From NCBI GenBank assembly GCA_049975345.1, contig JBNGDP010000003.1, positions 25,339 to 89,338 on the forward strand: DNA of 64,000 bases. The letters are read 5' to 3'. The stretch comes from Oceanipulchritudo sp049975345 (GTDB lineage Bacteria; Verrucomicrobiota; Verrucomicrobiia; Opitutales; Oceanipulchritudinaceae). Under the pieces are notes generated by a model. The model was not told the DNA's origin. It worked only from the letters and a program-made list of their open reading frames with translations, and made no database searches. Within the stretch, counting starts at the first letter, position 1. Each line of letters begins with the position of its first letter. Below are positions 14,942-23,243 of this stretch, piece after piece. A program made the position numbers and the translations under genes.

Positions 14942-15610
14942 CTACTTCAGCAGCTCGACCGGTGTATCCGGGCCCAGCCCGCAGGCGTTGCCCTCGTCCG
15001 TGTCGATGTGCACCTCCAGCTTGAAGCTCGGGTCCACCCGGGCCAGGAGGCGGTCGAAGGTCACGCCCAGTTCGCCCCCCACTTTCAACTTCATCATGTC
15101 GCCGGTCTTGACCCCGTGGAATTCTCCGTCCTCCGGGCTGAGATGGGCGTGCGGGGCCGCCCGGATCACACCCTCCTCCATTTCAAAGAATCCATTGGGG
15201 CCCATCAGCATGCAGCCGGGCGTCCCCTTGATGTCCCCGGATGCGCGCACCGGAATCTGGAAACCGAGGGCGATGGCGTCGGTGAAGGCCAGTTCCACCT
15301 GGTTCAGCGTCCGGCAGGGACCCAGAATGCGCAGGTTGGAGATGACACGGCTGCGGGGGCCGACCAGGGTAACCGTCTCCCTGGCCGCAAACTGCCCTTC
15401 CTGGTAGAGCCATTTCATCGGCGTCAGCTTGTGCCCCGGACCGAAAAGGGCTTCCACAGCCTCCTGGGTCAGGTGGCAGTGACGGGCGCTCACGTTCACC
15501 ACCAGCGGGTTCGGCGGTGCCTCCGCCGACGGGGTCGCGGCGAGGCCCATCTGGCGGTAAACCACCTCGGATACCAGCTTTTCTACAAGGGTGCGGTTTG
15601 GTTGCGGCAT
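14942..15610 (-). CDS. pduL: PduL-type phosphate acyltransferase
   Basis: 222 residues. An N-terminal helix (RTLVEKLVSEVVYRQMG) and a short Ala/Pro linker form an encapsulation peptide. Two PduL domains follow with the zinc ligands in SARHCHL (His44, His46), PHAHLS (His154, His156) and EVHIDTDEGNACG (His201). The enzyme exchanges CoA for phosphate on an acyl group, regenerating CoA inside the compartment. The substrate here is probably lactyl-CoA. It is the first gene of the BMC operon, and the 81-nt region upstream should hold the promoter. Confidence 0.96.
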   Translation of the reverse strand: MPQPNRTLVEKLVSEVVYRQMGLAATPSAEAPPNPLVVNVSARHCHLTQEAVEALFGPGHKLTPMKWLYQEGQFAARETVTLVGPRSRVISNLRILGPCRTLNQVELAFTDAIALGFQIPVRASGDIKGTPGCMLMGPNGFFEMEEGVIRAAPHAHLSPEDGEFHGVKTGDMMKLKVGGELGVTFDRLLARVDPSFKLEVHIDTDEGNACGLGPDTPVELLK

Positions 15611-15691
15611 GCTATGCGTGGGATGAAAATTGCAACTTTTGAAAGATTTTGGTAGTTTTCAACCATTATCAACCAAACCTGTCAAGAAAAT
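15611..15691 (-). promoter_or_regulatory. Upstream region of the BMC operon with direct repeats
   Basis: On the minus strand a consensus TTGACA (15685-15680) is followed by two nearly identical 9-mers, read on the plus strand as TTTCAACCA (15657) and TATCAACCA (15667), exactly 10 nt apart. Same-face direct repeats beside a -35 element suggest a regulator site. No good -10 was found at 16-18 nt, so the exact promoter is unresolved. Confidence 0.35.
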
Positions 15692-18667
15692 CTACAATCC
15701 GGGAGCGAGGGCGACGCGGAATCCGATGGAATTGCGGCGGGTGGAGCCGGGGGCGCCCTCGCGGGCGGCGGAGCGGACCCGGTCGGCGGAATCGCGCCAG
15801 CTGCCTCCCCGAACGGTGTGGCCCCGGCCGCTCTCAAGGTTGACGGGATTGATTTTGCGGCCGCCTGGATGGCGGTCCCAGAAGCGGTCAAGGACCCATT
15901 CCCCGACATTTCCGTGGACGTCATGGAGGCCGAAACCATTTTCGGGAAAGGACCCGACCGGGAGGGTGCCGTACCGTTCATCGGACCGTCCGGCGGCTTC
16001 GCCCGGGGAGTAGGATCCATGAAAATTGCCCATGGAGGGATCGGCCTCCGAGCCGAAGGAGAAGGGGGTGCGCGTGCCGGCACGAGCGGCGTATTCCCAT
16101 TCCGCCTCGGTGGGAAGCCGGTAGACGTAACCCTCCGGTAGACGACCGGCCTTTTCCTCAAACTCGGTGAGGCGGCGGCAGAACGTGAGGGCCTCCTCGT
16201 GCGTCACGGAATCGACCGGCCTGCGGGGATCGCCGGTGAACTGGCTGGGATTTTCCCCGGTAACGCGCTGGTAGAGGTCCTGCGTGACCTCGTGGATGCC
16301 GATCCAGTATCCCTTGTCGAGGCGGACGCTGGTCAGGGAGTCCTCGTTGGGGAGACGGCGGAATTCGTTGACCGGACTGCCCATGGAGAAATTACCGGGC
16401 TCGATCCAGGTCATGGGCAGATTGAAGTACGGGGTGGACCAGTCCTCTCCCGGGACGGGCCCCGGAATGGGCTTGAGGGGGATTTCCCAATCCCGCCGCT
16501 CGTTGGGCCGGCCCTTGATATGCTGGACCACGGTCAGGTAATCGCGGACGGAGGCCTCGACCTTGACGGAGCGGTTGGCGGGGACCGGAAGATATCCCTG
16601 TTCGTTCAATTCAGTCCTTACCCCGTCCACCTCGAAGCTGGCGATGGCGCCGTCGGGAAGGACCGGGGTCAGGCGGACGGGCCGTGGCTGGAGGGTGAGG
16701 GTGATCTCGGCTGTCTCCCGGTCCCGGACCAGGACCGTCTCGCGGACGGGTTTATAATCTGGATGGACCAATTCGACGGCATGGGATCCCGCCGGAAGTT
16801 CCAGGCGGTCAACCTCCTGGGCCGGTCGCAAGGCGCCATCGATATCGAGCATCACCTCCCACAAGTCGGGGGGGTCGGGCATGGAGAGATCGATCCGGTA
16901 GGAAAGGATTCCGATCTTGGGCTCGAGCTCTCCGGTATCCATGGCAAGGCTCTCTCCCCTGGAGAACTCGATTTCCCGGCGGACAGGGCGGAATCCCTCC
17001 TTCTCCACACGCAGAAAAAGCGTTCTCCCGGTGGGCAGGTCATTGAGTTTCAGGGGGGTCAGGCCAAGAAGGGATCCGTCGACATAAACCGATGCCCCGT
17101 CGGGTTGTGAGGTGACAACCAGTTCGGTCGGACGCGGGGGCTGCTCCAGCGTGACCTCCGCGGTTCCCCGGATCATGCGCAGCGGTCCGGTGATGGCCGG
17201 CACCAGGCCCTCATGCAGGCCGACAATCTGATGGATCCCGCGCAGGAGGCGGTCCTCGACAAGAAGACCGCCGGGCTCGAGGATTGTTCCGAGGTACAAA
17301 AGGAAGCTTTCGTCCTGCAGGGCGTAGACCTCGGTCCCGACGACCCCGCCCACCCGAAGGGAGATGAAATCAGGATCCAGACGGATCTTCCGGCGAACCG
17401 GGTCGGAGGACCGCAACTCGATCACTTCGGAAACACGTTTGTGCCGTGGGGCGAACACCTGGACGGTGTAGCGGCCCTTGGCCCCGCGCAGGAACAGCGG
17501 CTCTCCCCGGGGGCTGAAACGACCGCTCTGCGGGCCGCGGATATGCACCACCGCGTCAAAGGGGGAAACGTTGAAAATGAGGTTGGCCTGGCCGGGGTCC
17601 AAAACCCGGCGAATCGGCTTATTCTCGATCCCCGTCTCAAAGTCCGAGAAGATGATGCCGTGGAAAAGGGAGGCGGTGCCGATCGTGAGCAGGCCGGCCA
17701 GTCCCAGCAGCAGGAGCCGGATAAAGAGCAGATGCCGCATGCTGAAGCGGTTTTCCAAGGCCTGCGGCAAGGGGATCCGGTGGAGGGTGCGGAACATCTG
17801 CCTACCGTCCGGGCGCCGGGTATCCATCAACTCGTCGATGTTCTCGAGGTCGCGCAGGAAAGCCTTGTAATTGGGGAAACGGTCGGCCGGTTTGGGCTCC
17901 AGGCAACGGCTGATAAAGAAATCCCATCCGTCGTCGATTTCCTTCCGGGCTTTGGTCGGCGTGGCCCAGCGACGCTCCGGCTTGGTCCCGGTGAGCATGA
18001 AATAGGCGCACATCCCGATGCAGTAGAAATCGCTCCGCAGGTCCCGCGACTTGAAGTTGCGGATCTCCGGGCTGAGGATTTCCAGCGCGGAAAAGCTGCG
18101 CTTCTTGTCGATTGTCACAGGCAGGACGGCCCCGCTGACGAAGCGCTCGAAACACTCGTACTGGATGGATTGGAAAAGCCCGATTCCCGCCATGCGTAAT
18201 TCCCCGTCCTCATTGATGAAGAGAAAATCCGGGGTCAGGAAATAATGGCCCTGGCCGATTCTGGAGGCCTCCTCGAGCCCCCTGGCGATGGCGCCGAGGC
18301 AATCCCGGACCCGCTCCTCCGGGAGGGGTTCCTTGCGGGCGAGGATGACATCGCTGAGCGACCGGTAGCTGCCGGCGGGATACTGGATGACGAAGTTGCC
18401 GCTGATGCGCTGGTACTCGACCGGTACCATGGCCGGCCCGCGCTGCAGCTTTTTCTGCTGTTCAAGGGCCTCCTTGTAGCGCTGCTCGAAGCGCGCGTCG
18501 GCACGCAGCAGGGCTTCCGGGAGGATATGCAGCAGCACGGATTCGTGCTTCAGCTTGTGGGTGGCGATGAAAAAACTGCCAAGGATGCTGTTGGAGAGGG
18601 TTTGCCGCAGGATATAGGGCCCGATGGTTTCCCCTTCCTTCGGCAATTGGATGAATTCAGCAAGCAT
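15692..18667 (-). CDS. Membrane fusion protein: pseudokinase, PEGA domains, FGE/SUMF-fold domain
   Basis: 991 residues. Residues 15-280 follow the Ser/Thr kinase C-lobe pattern (SPEI at 199, SDFYCIGMCAYFMLTG at 212-227, ADRFPNY at 261), but the catalytic residues are missing. The VAIK lysine position reads VLLHIL, HRDLKPxN reads HYFLTPDFLF, and DFG reads AGI. A transmembrane helix (~311-333) follows, then beta domains including a clear PEGA (TSQPDGASVYVDG...LRVEKEGFRPV, ~515-570). The C-terminal ~235 residues have the formylglycine-generating enzyme fold (MTWIEPGNFSMGSP, YRLPTEAEWEYAARAG, HGNVGEWV, VRGGSW). The FGE active-site cysteines are absent, so sulfatase activation is not expected. Confidence 0.85.
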   Translation of the reverse strand: MLAEFIQLPKEGETIGPYILRQTLSNSILGSFFIATHKLKHESVLLHILPEALLRADARFEQRYKEALEQQKKLQRGPAMVPVEYQRISGNFVIQYPAGSYRSLSDVILARKEPLPEERVRDCLGAIARGLEEASRIGQGHYFLTPDFLFINEDGELRMAGIGLFQSIQYECFERFVSGAVLPVTIDKKRSFSALEILSPEIRNFKSRDLRSDFYCIGMCAYFMLTGTKPERRWATPTKARKEIDDGWDFFISRCLEPKPADRFPNYKAFLRDLENIDELMDTRRPDGRQMFRTLHRIPLPQALENRFSMRHLLFIRLLLLGLAGLLTIGTASLFHGIIFSDFETGIENKPIRRVLDPGQANLIFNVSPFDAVVHIRGPQSGRFSPRGEPLFLRGAKGRYTVQVFAPRHKRVSEVIELRSSDPVRRKIRLDPDFISLRVGGVVGTEVYALQDESFLLYLGTILEPGGLLVEDRLLRGIHQIVGLHEGLVPAITGPLRMIRGTAEVTLEQPPRPTELVVTSQPDGASVYVDGSLLGLTPLKLNDLPTGRTLFLRVEKEGFRPVRREIEFSRGESLAMDTGELEPKIGILSYRIDLSMPDPPDLWEVMLDIDGALRPAQEVDRLELPAGSHAVELVHPDYKPVRETVLVRDRETAEITLTLQPRPVRLTPVLPDGAIASFEVDGVRTELNEQGYLPVPANRSVKVEASVRDYLTVVQHIKGRPNERRDWEIPLKPIPGPVPGEDWSTPYFNLPMTWIEPGNFSMGSPVNEFRRLPNEDSLTSVRLDKGYWIGIHEVTQDLYQRVTGENPSQFTGDPRRPVDSVTHEEALTFCRRLTEFEEKAGRLPEGYVYRLPTEAEWEYAARAGTRTPFSFGSEADPSMGNFHGSYSPGEAAGRSDERYGTLPVGSFPENGFGLHDVHGNVGEWVLDRFWDRHPGGRKINPVNLESGRGHTVRGGSWRDSADRVRSAAREGAPGSTRRNSIGFRVALAPGL

Positions 18668-18685
18668 GGGCGTTCGGGGGCTAGT

Positions 18686-19540
18686 TCAGGATGATTTCCC
18701 ACGGATTTCAACCGGAAAGGGCGAGGTGGCGCTTCCGGTGTAAACGGTCATGTGCGGGAAGGGGATCTCGATGCCCTCCTCGTCAAAGCGCTCCTTGATG
18801 TCCTTCAGGATGCTGTTGCGCAGGTTCAGGTAATTGGATTTCTCAAACCACAGGCCGAAGCGAATCTGCAGGGCGCTGTCGCCGAAATTGTTGAAGAGCA
18901 GCAACGGCTCGGGATCATCCAGGGCGTAGGGGTTCGCGCCGGCCAGTTCGCGCAGGATCTCCATCACCCGCCCGACGTCTTCCTTGTAAGCGACGCCGAT
19001 GTCCAGATCCATCCGCCGGATCGGGTACCGGGTGACAGTGGTCACCGGATTCTTGATCATTGACTCGTTGGGAATGCGCACGAAGAGGTTGTCCAGGGTC
19101 CGGATCTTGATCGAAAGCAGGTCAATGGATTCAACCACCCCGAGAATGTCATTCACCCGGATGAGGTCGCCGATCTGGAAGGGCTTCTCGCCGATCAGGA
19201 AGAGCCCGCTGATGAGATTGCTCAGGCTGGTCTGGGCCGCGAACCCGATGGCCAGGGTGGCGACCCCAGCCGTGGCAAGCAGTCCGGTCAGGTCGAACCC
19301 CAGTTCCAACAGGATCGAAACCAGGATGATGACCGAACCGATGTAAAAGACGAGTTTGCGCAGCAGGACCGAATAATGCGCCGACTGCCGGTTGCGCAGG
19401 AGCCGCCCGATGGCAAAGGAAACGGCGTAAAGCAGGCAAAGGGAGAAAAGAACAAAGACAACCAGGCGGAATACCCGCACGAATTCCGGGGTGTTCCAGA
19501 TACTGTTCCAGTCGATGGCTCCAAGGATCATGACAATCAA
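18686..19540 (-). CDS. MscS-family mechanosensitive channel
   Basis: 284 residues. Three or so membrane helices occupy the first ~110 residues. The pore helix (GLLATAGVATLAIGFAAQTSLSNLISG) and the beta domain (PFQIGDLIRVNDILGVVESIDLLSIKIRTLDNLFVRIPNESM) are canonical for MscS. Such channels open under membrane tension to release solutes in osmotic downshock. The start overlaps the stop of the upstream gene by 4 nt, so the two proteins are translated together. The residue after the beta domain supports a small-conductance type with a normal C-terminal domain ending IPFPHMTVY. Confidence 0.93.
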   Translation of the reverse strand: MIVMILGAIDWNSIWNTPEFVRVFRLVVFVLFSLCLLYAVSFAIGRLLRNRQSAHYSVLLRKLVFYIGSVIILVSILLELGFDLTGLLATAGVATLAIGFAAQTSLSNLISGLFLIGEKPFQIGDLIRVNDILGVVESIDLLSIKIRTLDNLFVRIPNESMIKNPVTTVTRYPIRRMDLDIGVAYKEDVGRVMEILRELAGANPYALDDPEPLLLFNNFGDSALQIRFGLWFEKSNYLNLRNSILKDIKERFDEEGIEIPFPHMTVYTGSATSPFPVEIRGKSS

Positions 19541-20343
19541 CGGGTTAAGACAAGATCGCGGCTGAAGCCACCCCCGAAGGTAAGGCGGTGCAGCCCCTTT
19601 TCCTCACGCTTTTGCGGTTTTGTGATTTCAATCAGCCCCTCCTCGAAGGACGGCTGCCGTCCGGAATAGCGGATCGTGGCGCTCTTGAAGAGCCCCTCGT
19701 GATGGATGTGGACGACACTGCTCCACAGATGGCTGGCTCCGCAGTAGAGGCCGACGTAGCCGGGACGAAGGCAAAGTTTCTCGAGGTGCAGCATTTCCTC
19801 GGAGCGGTTATGGATTTCCAGCGGGCAGACGATGTCGTGCGGTTTTGGATCCAGGGCTGCGAGGTTGATGCTCGCAAGGGTGGGAAGGGAATAACATAAG
19901 TCGCCCACGGTGGGGCTTCCGAACCAGGTGTCCGAGAGCACGCGGGAGGAGACGGTGCCCATGACGAGGTCCTCCTTCCCGCGCTGCAGAACGATCTCGA
20001 TGAAAACCGGGATGAGGGCGAAAAAGGTTCCGGATTCCCTCGGGGGAATGGCCACGGGATGTTCCGGCTTCACCATCAGGGGCCGGTCCGGCACGGCCGG
20101 CCGCAGGGAAAATTCCCTGGGCGCCTGCTCAAAGAGCATGTTGGTCCATGCCAGTTCGTGGGGGACGACATCCTCCGGCACCTGCGCGAGATCCATGATC
20201 GTGGAGGGTTCCCCGTGCTCGACCGCAAACCCCCATTCCTTGTCCGCACGCGCCAGCCAGAGGCGCAGAGGGCCCAGGCGGGCCAGGGTCACACGGTCCT
20301 CCCCGATCCGCCGAACCGACCAGAATTGCTGCAGGCTTCTCAT
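19537..20343 (-). CDS. Uncharacterised protein, DUF432-like, paired with MscS
   Basis: 268 residues from the ATG at 20343, which overlaps the coaC stop by 4 nt. A longer frame would run into coaC and is not used. No signal peptide or transmembrane helix is seen. The sequence is rich in beta strands, with PPRESGTFFALIPVFIEIVL and CPLEIHNRSEEMLHLEKLCL as recognisable blocks. It resembles the DUF432 family, whose members are found beside MscS channels, but I assign this from memory of the family and its neighbourhood. It could be a soluble partner that loads or regulates the channel. Confidence 0.5.
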   Translation of the reverse strand: MRSLQQFWSVRRIGEDRVTLARLGPLRLWLARADKEWGFAVEHGEPSTIMDLAQVPEDVVPHELAWTNMLFEQAPREFSLRPAVPDRPLMVKPEHPVAIPPRESGTFFALIPVFIEIVLQRGKEDLVMGTVSSRVLSDTWFGSPTVGDLCYSLPTLASINLAALDPKPHDIVCPLEIHNRSEEMLHLEKLCLRPGYVGLYCGASHLWSSVVHIHHEGLFKSATIRYSGRQPSFEEGLIEITKPQKREEKGLHRLTFGGGFSRDLVLTR

Positions 20344-20888
20344 TTCCGTTTTTTCAGGATTTCCCCGATCCGTTGATAGACCTGATCCACGGCGGCGAGC
20401 CTGCCCTTGCCCTCGTATCCGCAGGCCAGCATGCCCTCCTGTGTCTCCACCAGATGGTGCCCACGGCCCTCGAGGATTTTCAGGTTTTCCACAGTGGCGG
20501 GATGGGCCAGCATCTTCCCGTTCATCGCGGGGGCGATGAGAACCGGTGCCAGCGTGGCCAGGTAGATGTTGCAGAGCAGGTTCGGAGCAAGTCCCCGGGC
20601 AAGGCACGCGATGGTATTCGCGGTGGCTGGCACGACCGCCAGCAGGTCGGCGGAATCAGCCAGTTCGATATGCCCGGGCTGCCAGTTGTTTTCCTCCGCC
20701 CACAGGTCGACCGCCACCGGATGCCGGCTCAGCGTCTTCAAGGTGATCGGGGCGACGATCCGCGTGGCCGCCTCGGTCATGACAACCCGCACTTCGGCCC
20801 CGGCCTGTACCAGCAGGCTGGTCAAATCCGCAGCCTTGTAAGCCGCGATCGATCCGGTCACCCCCAGTACAATACGCTTACCCTTCAT
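20340..20888 (-). CDS. coaC: Phosphopantothenoylcysteine decarboxylase (CoaC-type flavoprotein)
   Basis: 182 residues from the ATG at 20888, which overlaps the upstream gene by 11 nt. It has the HFCD flavoprotein features: VLGVTGSIAAYKAADL at the N-terminus, IELADSADLLAVVPATANTIACLARGLAPNLL, and the substrate clamp PAMNGKM. It removes CO2 from 4'-phosphopantothenoylcysteine in coenzyme A synthesis. Only the decarboxylase half is present. The synthetase half (CoaB) must be encoded elsewhere, unlike the fused Dfp of many bacteria. Confidence 0.9.
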   Translation of the reverse strand: MKGKRIVLGVTGSIAAYKAADLTSLLVQAGAEVRVVMTEAATRIVAPITLKTLSRHPVAVDLWAEENNWQPGHIELADSADLLAVVPATANTIACLARGLAPNLLCNIYLATLAPVLIAPAMNGKMLAHPATVENLKILEGRGHHLVETQEGMLACGYEGKGRLAAVDQVYQRIGEILKKRK

Positions 20889-21441
20889 TGGGAGCCGTGC
20901 CCTTGTCATGGTGGATGACATAGGAATCCGCGATGAAATCGTGCAGCCCGCGCTTGCGGCGGGTGAAGGCCACGACCAGGCAGCTGACCAGGAGAAGCGC
21001 GCTCAGGGCATACGAGACGTAGTACAGCAACTCGTTGGCCTGCTGGAAGGCCATTGCCTGCTCCGGATCAAAGGGGGAGATCCCCTGTTGGATCATCTTC
21101 ACCTGCAGGAGGATGTTCGGAATCGCCGGCAGGATGAACACCCCCGCCCGGACAAAGCCGCCCGCGAGGCCGAGGAGCTGCCCGTGCGCGTTGATGACCC
21201 GCAGGCCGATGGCCAGCTTGCCGGCGGTCCCCCCCAGCAGTCCCTCGAGGACCGGCTTGTAGAGGATTGTCGGGAGGACCATCAGGAGGTAGGCGCCGAC
21301 GGATTTCATGAAAAGGGCCCCGACGGAAAAGACCGCCAGGATGAGCATGTCGATCAAGGAAGCGGCCACCCGGATCCAGAATCCGGCGGGGCGGGTTTCC
21401 TCAATATCGAAGTTTTGCGCTGCCAGGTGTTTCTCCAACAT
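20878..21441 (-). CDS. RDD-family membrane protein
   Basis: 187 residues. The RDD family is named for conserved Arg and Asp residues in the first and second helices. Here they are R/AS-LIDMLIL near residue 30 and the DF in RGLHDFIADSYVIH near the C-terminus. Three hydrophobic segments are visible (about residues 25-60, 88-110 and 140-165). Function in the family is mostly unknown, with transport roles proposed for some members. It is the first gene of a minus-strand run with coaC, the DUF432-like gene and mscS. Confidence 0.85.
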   Translation of the reverse strand: MLEKHLAAQNFDIEETRPAGFWIRVAASLIDMLILAVFSVGALFMKSVGAYLLMVLPTILYKPVLEGLLGGTAGKLAIGLRVINAHGQLLGLAGGFVRAGVFILPAIPNILLQVKMIQQGISPFDPEQAMAFQQANELLYYVSYALSALLLVSCLVVAFTRRKRGLHDFIADSYVIHHDKGTAPNEG

Positions 21442-21514
21442 GGGACCGAGTTAAAGGGATTTGGGCACCGGTGAAAACAATAATCAGCCTCGGGGGGCGT
21501 AAATCTCCCAATCC

Positions 21515-21543
21515 TTGACAGTCCCGTAGCCTTGCGCGAATCT
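21515..21543 (+). promoter_or_regulatory. Candidate leuA promoter giving a very short leader
   Basis: A perfect TTGACA (21515-21520) is followed 17 nt later by GAATCT, a weak -10. If used, transcription would start only ~8 nt before the leuA ATG, leaving no room for a Shine-Dalgarno. None is visible. Confidence 0.3.
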
Positions 21544-21557
21544 CGAAGTTTCAGCTC

Positions 21558-23228
21558 ATGCAAAAGCATCCGATAACAAAATACGTCCCCTGCCCGCTGG
21601 TCGACCTTCCGGATCGCCAGTGGCCCAACCGGCGTATCGGGAAGGCACCGGTCTGGTGCTCCGTTGATTTGCGGGACGGCAACCAGGCCCTGCCCATCCC
21701 CATGACCGTCGATGAGAAGGTGGAGCTGTTCACCCACCTGGTGGAGATCGGTTTCAAGGAAATCGAGGTGGGGTTCCCCAGCGCCTCGGAAACGGAATTC
21801 CGCTTTCTTCGCCGGTTGATCGAGGAAAACCTGATTCCGGATGACGTGGCCGTGCAATGCCTGGTGCAGTGCCGGGAGCACCTGCTGCGCCGGACCTTCG
21901 AGGCCATTGACGGGGCGAGGAACGCCATTGTGCATTTCTACAACAGCACCAATCCGCTGCAGCGACGGGTAACCTTCAACCTGGACAAGGAGGCTATCAA
22001 GGATATCGCCGTCCAGGCCGCCGGGCTGTGCATGGAGTTGCGCAAGACCACTTCCTGCGAACATGTCCGGTTCCAGTATTCCCCGGAAAGCTTCTCCGAC
22101 ACGGAGCTGGATTACTCCCTCGACGTCTGCGAGGCCGTCAAGGCGGTCATCCAGCCAACCCCGGACAATCCGCTGATCCTGAATCTGCCGGCCACGGTCG
22201 AGCTCTTCACCCCGAATGTGCATGCCGACCAGATCGAATGGTTCGGCCGGAACATTTCCGGACGCGACACCGTCCTGATCAGCCTGCACACCCACAACGA
22301 CCGCGGGACCGGCGTGGCCGCCACCGAACTCGGACTGATGGCCGGAGCCGACCGGGTGGAGGGAACCCTCTTTGGCAACGGCGAGCGCACGGGCAACCTG
22401 GACATCGTCACCGTCGCCCTCAACATGTACACCCAGGGGGTGGATCCCGGGCTGGATTTCAGCGACCTTCCCCGGACCCGGGCGATTTACGAGAAAACCA
22501 CCCGCATGGGGGTGCACGAGCGCCATCCCTACGGGGGTGATCTGGTCTTCACCGCCTTCAGCGGCTCCCACCAGGACGCCATCAAGAAGGGGATGGATGC
22601 GCAGCGGAAGGCCGAATCGCCCCGCTGGCAGGTACCCTACCTCCCGATCGACTGCGAGGATATCGGCCGCACCTACCAGGCCATCATCCGCATCAACAGC
22701 CAGAGCGGCAAGGGCGGCGTGGCCTACGTGCTGGAACGCACCTACGGGATTGAAATGCCCAAGCGCATGCATCCGGAATTCGGGAACGTCGTCACCGCCC
22801 TGGCGGACCGGGAAAGCGCCGAGCTCAACAGCCTGCAGATCTGGGAGGCCTTTCAAAAGGAATACATTGACCGCAGGGAGCCCCTGGAACTGATCGACTA
22901 TGATATCGACCACAAGCCGCAGGACGTGCACAAGGTCCACATGGAGGCGAAGATCCGCTTCGAGAACCGTGAAATGGTCATCAACGGCCGGGGCAACGGG
23001 CCCATCGCCGCCTTTGTCAATGCCCTCGACAATGCCGGGTTGAAGGATTTCAACCTGCAGAATTATTCCCAGCACGCGATCGCCCGCGGAAGCGCCGCCG
23101 ACGCCGTCAGTTTCGTCGAGATCCAGCGCGGCACCGACAGGTTCTCCTTCTGGGGGGCCAGTATCGATTCCAATGTCGAGAACGGCGGGTTGATGGCCCT
23201 TGTCAGCGCCTTCAACCGCTCGCGCTGA
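21558..23228 (+). CDS. leuA: 2-isopropylmalate synthase
   Basis: 556 residues, the longer (type 2) form. It condenses acetyl-CoA with 2-oxoisovalerate in the first step of leucine synthesis. The HMGL-like TIM barrel begins with APVWCSVDLRDGNQAL (catalytic Arg-Asp), then EIEVGFPSASETEF, and the metal site LHTHNDRGTGVAATELG, GADRVEGTLFGNGERTGN. The C-terminal ~150 residues carry the regulatory LeuA allosteric fold (INGRGNGPIAAFVNAL). Leucine feedback is therefore likely. It stands alone between an RDD gene (divergent) and a convergent zinc transporter operon. Confidence 0.96.
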   Translation: MQKHPITKYVPCPLVDLPDRQWPNRRIGKAPVWCSVDLRDGNQALPIPMTVDEKVELFTHLVEIGFKEIEVGFPSASETEFRFLRRLIEENLIPDDVAVQCLVQCREHLLRRTFEAIDGARNAIVHFYNSTNPLQRRVTFNLDKEAIKDIAVQAAGLCMELRKTTSCEHVRFQYSPESFSDTELDYSLDVCEAVKAVIQPTPDNPLILNLPATVELFTPNVHADQIEWFGRNISGRDTVLISLHTHNDRGTGVAATELGLMAGADRVEGTLFGNGERTGNLDIVTVALNMYTQGVDPGLDFSDLPRTRAIYEKTTRMGVHERHPYGGDLVFTAFSGSHQDAIKKGMDAQRKAESPRWQVPYLPIDCEDIGRTYQAIIRINSQSGKGGVAYVLERTYGIEMPKRMHPEFGNVVTALADRESAELNSLQIWEAFQKEYIDRREPLELIDYDIDHKPQDVHKVHMEAKIRFENREMVINGRGNGPIAAFVNALDNAGLKDFNLQNYSQHAIARGSAADAVSFVEIQRGTDRFSFWGASIDSNVENGGLMALVSAFNRSR

Positions 23229-23243
23229 TCCAACCCGTGCGGC

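Noticed and set aside
15692..16400. Sulfatase-activating enzyme for the sulfatase cluster
   Set aside because: The domain has the FGE fold but lacks both catalytic cysteines near its end.
21354..23075. 573-codon open frame antisense to leuA
   Set aside because: leuA on the plus strand has all family motifs. The antisense product shows no family pattern.
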